Positions 6,432-7,863 of a DNA stretch of 7,863 nucleotides are shown piece after piece; the stretch's first letter is position 1; each line of letters starts with the position of its first letter. A model generated the notes under the pieces. That model saw nothing but the letters and a program-made list of their open reading frames with translations, did not search any database and was not told where the DNA came from. The stretch is from Hydrogenophilales bacterium RIFOXYD1_FULL_62_11 (GTDB lineage: Bacteria; Pseudomonadota; Gammaproteobacteria; Burkholderiales; Thiobacillaceae), in NCBI GenBank assembly GCA_001802655.1, contig MGZO01000094.1, forward strand, positions 1,306 to 9,168, read 5' to 3'. Position numbers and translations under genes: made by a program.

Positions 6432-6623
6432 GAGATGGGGTATCCATCTGAATTTGAATGGAAAATAGTTTCAAGCGTTGCCCGGTGTCACGGAAAACGT
6501 CTGTGCCAGGTGTGGGCATCTGGATGCGGTATGGGGTTTGAGCGTATCGCCAAGGGGCGACAGGATGATTCAGGTTGCTGCGAGAGGAGGGAAATGTCTG
6601 ACTCGATCAGCAGGCTGGGCGCT

Positions 6624-6654
6624 GAAGGAAAGTTGCAGCCAGATTGACTGCAAC
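6624..6654 (-). terminator. Candidate terminator of the HU gene
   Basis: In the minus-strand transcript a perfect 7-bp stem, GTTGCAG/CTGCAAC with a nine-base loop (6654-6632), is followed by TTTCCTT. The T tract is imperfect, so this is a modest intrinsic terminator. It sits 47 bases after the HU stop codon and directly behind a second, larger hairpin. Confidence 0.5.
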
Positions 6655-6688
6655 CTGGTCCTGGACCGCATGGCGGCCCTGAACCAGG
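6654..6688 (-). repeat. Long hairpin in the HU 3' region
   Basis: Sixteen-base arms around a three-base loop (CAT) pair at 15 of 16 positions in minus-strand RNA, including two G-U pairs, with one A-A mismatch. It starts 12 bases after the HU stop and touches the terminator stem. It could stabilise the abundant HU message or help stop transcription. Confidence 0.6.
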
Positions 6689-6700
6689 ATTTGCCAATGA

Positions 6701-6991
6701 TTACTTCTTGGCCTTGGTGCCGTTGACCGTAGCCTTCAGCGTTGCGCCCGGTTTGAATGCCGGAACCTTGGAGGCCTTGATCTTCAGTTCTTCGCCGGTC
6801 TTGGGGTTGCGGCCGGTGCGAGCGGCGCGCTTGCGAACTTCGAAAGAGCCGAAGCCAACCAGTGAGATGGAGTCGCCCTTCTTCAGCGTGTCGGAGATGA
6901 TGTCGATCAACCCGGCAATCGCACGTTCGGCATCTGCCTTGGTGGATTCGGTTTTGGCTGCCAGTGCGTCGACAAGTTCTTTTCTGTTCAT
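6701..6991 (-). CDS. HU-family DNA-binding nucleoid protein
   Basis: 96 residues. HU dimers bend and compact DNA and assist replication, recombination and repair. The N-terminal helices (MNRKELVDALAAKTESTKAD...) lead into GDSISLVGFGSFEVRKRAAR (39-58). The DNA-gripping beta arm carries RNPKTG (61-66), with the intercalating proline at 63. The C-terminus PAFKPGATLKATVN fits the fold and ends in a short basic tail, GTKAKK, beyond the usual 90 residues. The frame opens upstream to 7180, but those 63 codons do not resemble HU. ATG 6991 gives the family N-terminus and has AAGGA (7006-7002) ten bases before it. The lack of IHF-specific features favours HU; the alpha/beta type cannot be set with certainty. 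Promoter and terminator candidates flank it, so it is probably transcribed alone. Confidence 0.95.
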   Translation of the reverse strand: MNRKELVDALAAKTESTKADAERAIAGLIDIISDTLKKGDSISLVGFGSFEVRKRAARTGRNPKTGEELKIKASKVPAFKPGATLKATVNGTKAKK

Positions 6992-7031
6992 GATCGTTTT
7001 TTCCTTTGATGGTTTGAAAGGTTTGTTGCGG

Positions 7032-7060
7032 ATTATCGAGAGACGCGACCGGCTGACTAA
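7032..7060 (-). promoter_or_regulatory. Candidate sigma-70 promoter of the HU gene
   Basis: On the minus strand TTAGTC (7060-7055) and GATAAT (7037-7032) are separated by 17 bases. The -10 is good and the -35 weak. Transcription would start near 7025, giving a leader of about 34 bases. A 15-base palindrome, AGTTTG-TTC-CAAACT (7095-7109), lies further upstream and could be an operator. Confidence 0.5.
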
Positions 7061-7301
7061 AGTCCCGATCGTGCGTCTGGCGTCATTTTCGGTCAGTTTG
7101 TTCCAAACTTGAACTGCGTTCTGGCCTGATCGCTCGCTAGAACAAGGGCGGATACTCCACCTGTAAGCCCAATCGATCAAGCCCTGCTCGTGTGATGCGG
7201 CGGTTCATGACCGATCGTTGCAGTCTGGCATGCGGGCAGATGCGTCGGTGGAGGCGGTCAGTTGTCGCCCTGGGTGGGAGTGCGGAGTGCGGATTGTGTG
7301 A

Positions 7302-7331
7302 TTGCAACCATATGATTATTAATAATAAAAT
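7302..7331 (+). promoter_or_regulatory. Candidate promoter in an AT-rich block upstream of the YhaO-like gene
   Basis: TTGCAA (7302-7307) and TAAAAT (7326-7331) are 18 bases apart. Between them lies the perfect palindrome ATTATTAATAAT (7315-7326), flanked by CATAT (7309-7313) and ATATG (7330-7334). In a GC-rich neighbourhood this is the likeliest promoter for the plus-strand gene at 7635, leaving a leader of nearly 300 bases. The palindrome could instead be a binding site for a regulator or nucleoid protein. Confidence 0.4.
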
Positions 7332-7406
7332 ATGCAACTGGCAAGGGGGAGGAAAACCGGGCGGCAGGCATGCCCATGCATGCGATCTCTATTCGTTATT
7401 CCGGCG

Positions 7407-7563
7407 AAAAAAGCCCTGCAATAGAACAAAACACCCAATAGAGTCAGGGTTGAAACCGCAAACAACCGCCAGCCTCAGACCGTGGTTGCGCGCCTGCGCC
7501 GGGTGGCTCGCGCCATCAGCCACGGCTCCTGTTACGCTGCCGGCCTTGGTGGGGCGGGTTTCA
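7407..7563 (-). ncRNA. Putative structured RNA or repeat element, unidentified
   Basis: Read on the minus strand, TGAAACCCGC (7563-7554) can pair with GCGGTTTCA (7459-7451) as an outer stem with one bulged base. Inside it GTGGCT/AGCCAC (7523-7518 and 7508-7503) forms a hairpin, or alternatively CCGTGG pairs with CCACGG (7525-7520 and 7485-7480). After the outer stem, CCCTG (7449-7445) pairs with CAGGG (7418-7414), followed by C and six T (7412-7407), like an intrinsic terminator with a long loop. I recognise no known RNA family (not 6S, SRP, tmRNA, RNase P or a common riboswitch) and see no good promoter for it. It may also be a dispersed repeat or chance folding of GC-rich DNA. Confidence 0.3.
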
Positions 7564-7634
7564 TCCAGCCATTCAGGCGTTGCATTCGGGCCCTGCACAG
7601 GCGCCACACACTCAACCAACCCTGGGGAGGGCGC

Positions 7635-7863
7635 ATGCGCTTTATTCACTGTGCGGACATTCATCTCGACAGCCCGCTGCGCGGGCTTGAATTTTATGAT
7701 GGCGCGCCAGCCGCGGAGATGCGCCAGGCCACGCGCCGTGCTTTCGCAAATGTTGTCGATCTGGCCATCGACCGCGCAGCCGACTGTGTGTTGATTGCTG
7801 GCGACATTTTTGATGGCGACTGGCCGGATTTCAATACCGGACTTTACTTTGCGGCGCAGTTGC
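7635..7863 (+). CDS. YhaO/SbcD-type DNA repair nuclease (Mre11-like), N-terminal part (cut by right edge)
   Basis: The first 76 codons of a calcineurin-like metallophosphoesterase of the DNA exonuclease branch (COG0420). Residues 7-12, ADIHLD, carry the first metal ligands (Asp8, His10), and LDSPLRGLE follows as in YhaO-type proteins. AGDIFDGDW (55-63) holds the bridging aspartate Asp57 and an acidic pair. DFNTGLYFAAQL (65-76) also matches the YhaO style rather than classic SbcD. In this family the nuclease usually works with a large SMC-like ATPase encoded directly downstream; that gene would lie outside the window. The start ATG 7635 is fixed by GGGGAGG (7624-7630) four bases upstream and by the family N-terminus MRFIHCADIHLDSPL. 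The remaining metal-binding motifs are beyond the edge. Confidence 0.88.
   Translation, partial: MRFIHCADIHLDSPLRGLEFYDGAPAAEMRQATRRAFANVVDLAIDRAADCVLIAGDIFDGDWPDFNTGLYFAAQL

Larger units (their letters stand above)
6341..6700. other. Gap between comEA and HU genes: palindromes and hairpins, no confident gene
   Basis: These 360 bases hold the comEA leader with its ribosome site and palindromes (listed separately) and the HU 3' hairpins. The remainder, about 6450-6620, has no convincing coding region. It contains a small hairpin TCGCC-AAGG-GGCGA (6547-6560) and a 17-codon frame behind AGGAGG (start 6594). No consensus promoter for comEA could be fixed. Confidence 0.6.
6992..7634. other. Long intergenic region between HU and the YhaO-like gene
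   Basis: These 643 bases hold no confident protein gene. From left to right: the HU promoter region (to about 7110); about 190 bases with no recognised feature apart from the short repeat GGAGTGC twice near 7276-7290; an AT-rich palindromic block (7302-7334); an A-run and hairpin (7407-7449); a GC-rich fold (7451-7563); and the ribosome site GGGGAGG (7624-7630). Open frames at 7192-7794 (plus) and 7389-7664 (minus) run into the YhaO-like gene and do not resemble known proteins. Confidence 0.6.

Noticed and set aside
6435..6647. Plus-strand frame of 70 codons between comEA and HU
   Set aside because: No ribosome site at its start, low-complexity unmatched product, and it runs through hairpins and the antisense HU terminator; only its last 17 codons have a nearby AGGAGG.
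6992..7180. N-terminal extension of HU to 7180
   Set aside because: HU proteins start at the MNRKEL-type sequence; the upstream codons cover the candidate promoter and ribosome site.
7441..7570. Cobalamin, fluoride or other known riboswitch before the YhaO-like gene
   Set aside because: I looked for conserved cores of common riboswitches and of 6S, SRP, tmRNA and RNase P RNAs on both strands and found none.
7389..7664. Minus-strand frame of 91 codons upstream of the YhaO-like gene
   Set aside because: It overlaps the YhaO-like start codon region and matches no known protein. The region is better explained by folded RNA or a repeat, though a spurious-looking conserved repeat frame cannot be excluded.
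7192..7794. Plus-strand frame of 200 codons across the intergenic region into the YhaO-like gene
   Set aside because: It overlaps the YhaO-like start in another frame, has no ribosome site worth noting, and its product resembles no protein.

Overview
The window is ordinary chromosomal DNA of a GC-rich (about 60% by eye) Betaproteobacterium. The protein style and gene order (lolC/E-lolD-comEC, an RpfE-like protein, rimO, a short HU, an orphan comEA) suggest the Nitrosomonadales (Thiobacillus, Sulfuricella or Gallionella relatives). This placement is inferred from protein style, not from any search. No insertion sequence, CRISPR array, tRNA or rRNA is visible.

Left part (1-2508, minus strand): a tight lipoprotein-export and competence operon. 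It holds a single LolC/E-type permease, the LolD ATPase overlapping it by 8 bases, and the N-terminal 188 codons of ComEC, which starts 12 bases after lolD and runs off the left edge. An RpfE/COG4255-type protein is transcribed divergently (2596-3591) from an 87-base gap with short-leader promoter candidates on both strands.

Middle (3613-5913): rimO (ribosomal protein S12 methylthiotransferase, minus strand) faces the RpfE-like gene tail to tail. A small two-helix membrane protein lies 27 bases away, divergent from rimO. The 3' end of that small gene overlaps, antisense, the end of a ZIP-family metal transporter with a histidine-rich loop.

Right part (5914-7863): a secreted helix-hairpin-helix ComEA-like DNA-binding protein, an HU nucleoid protein, and at the right edge the N-terminus of a YhaO/SbcD-type DNA repair nuclease (plus strand). 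The spaces between these genes hold most of the unexplained structure: a 14-bp inverted repeat after comEA, two or three palindromes before comEA, two back-to-back hairpins after HU, an AT-rich nested palindrome at 7302-7334, and a GC-rich fold at 7407-7563. Read on the minus strand, that fold ends in a hairpin plus six T, like a small structured RNA.

Several genes concern DNA uptake or handling (comEC, comEA, HU, YhaO-like), but they are not one operon and the shared theme may be chance. I found no convincing new multi-gene system. The best leads are the 7407-7563 element and the single-permease Lol operon.
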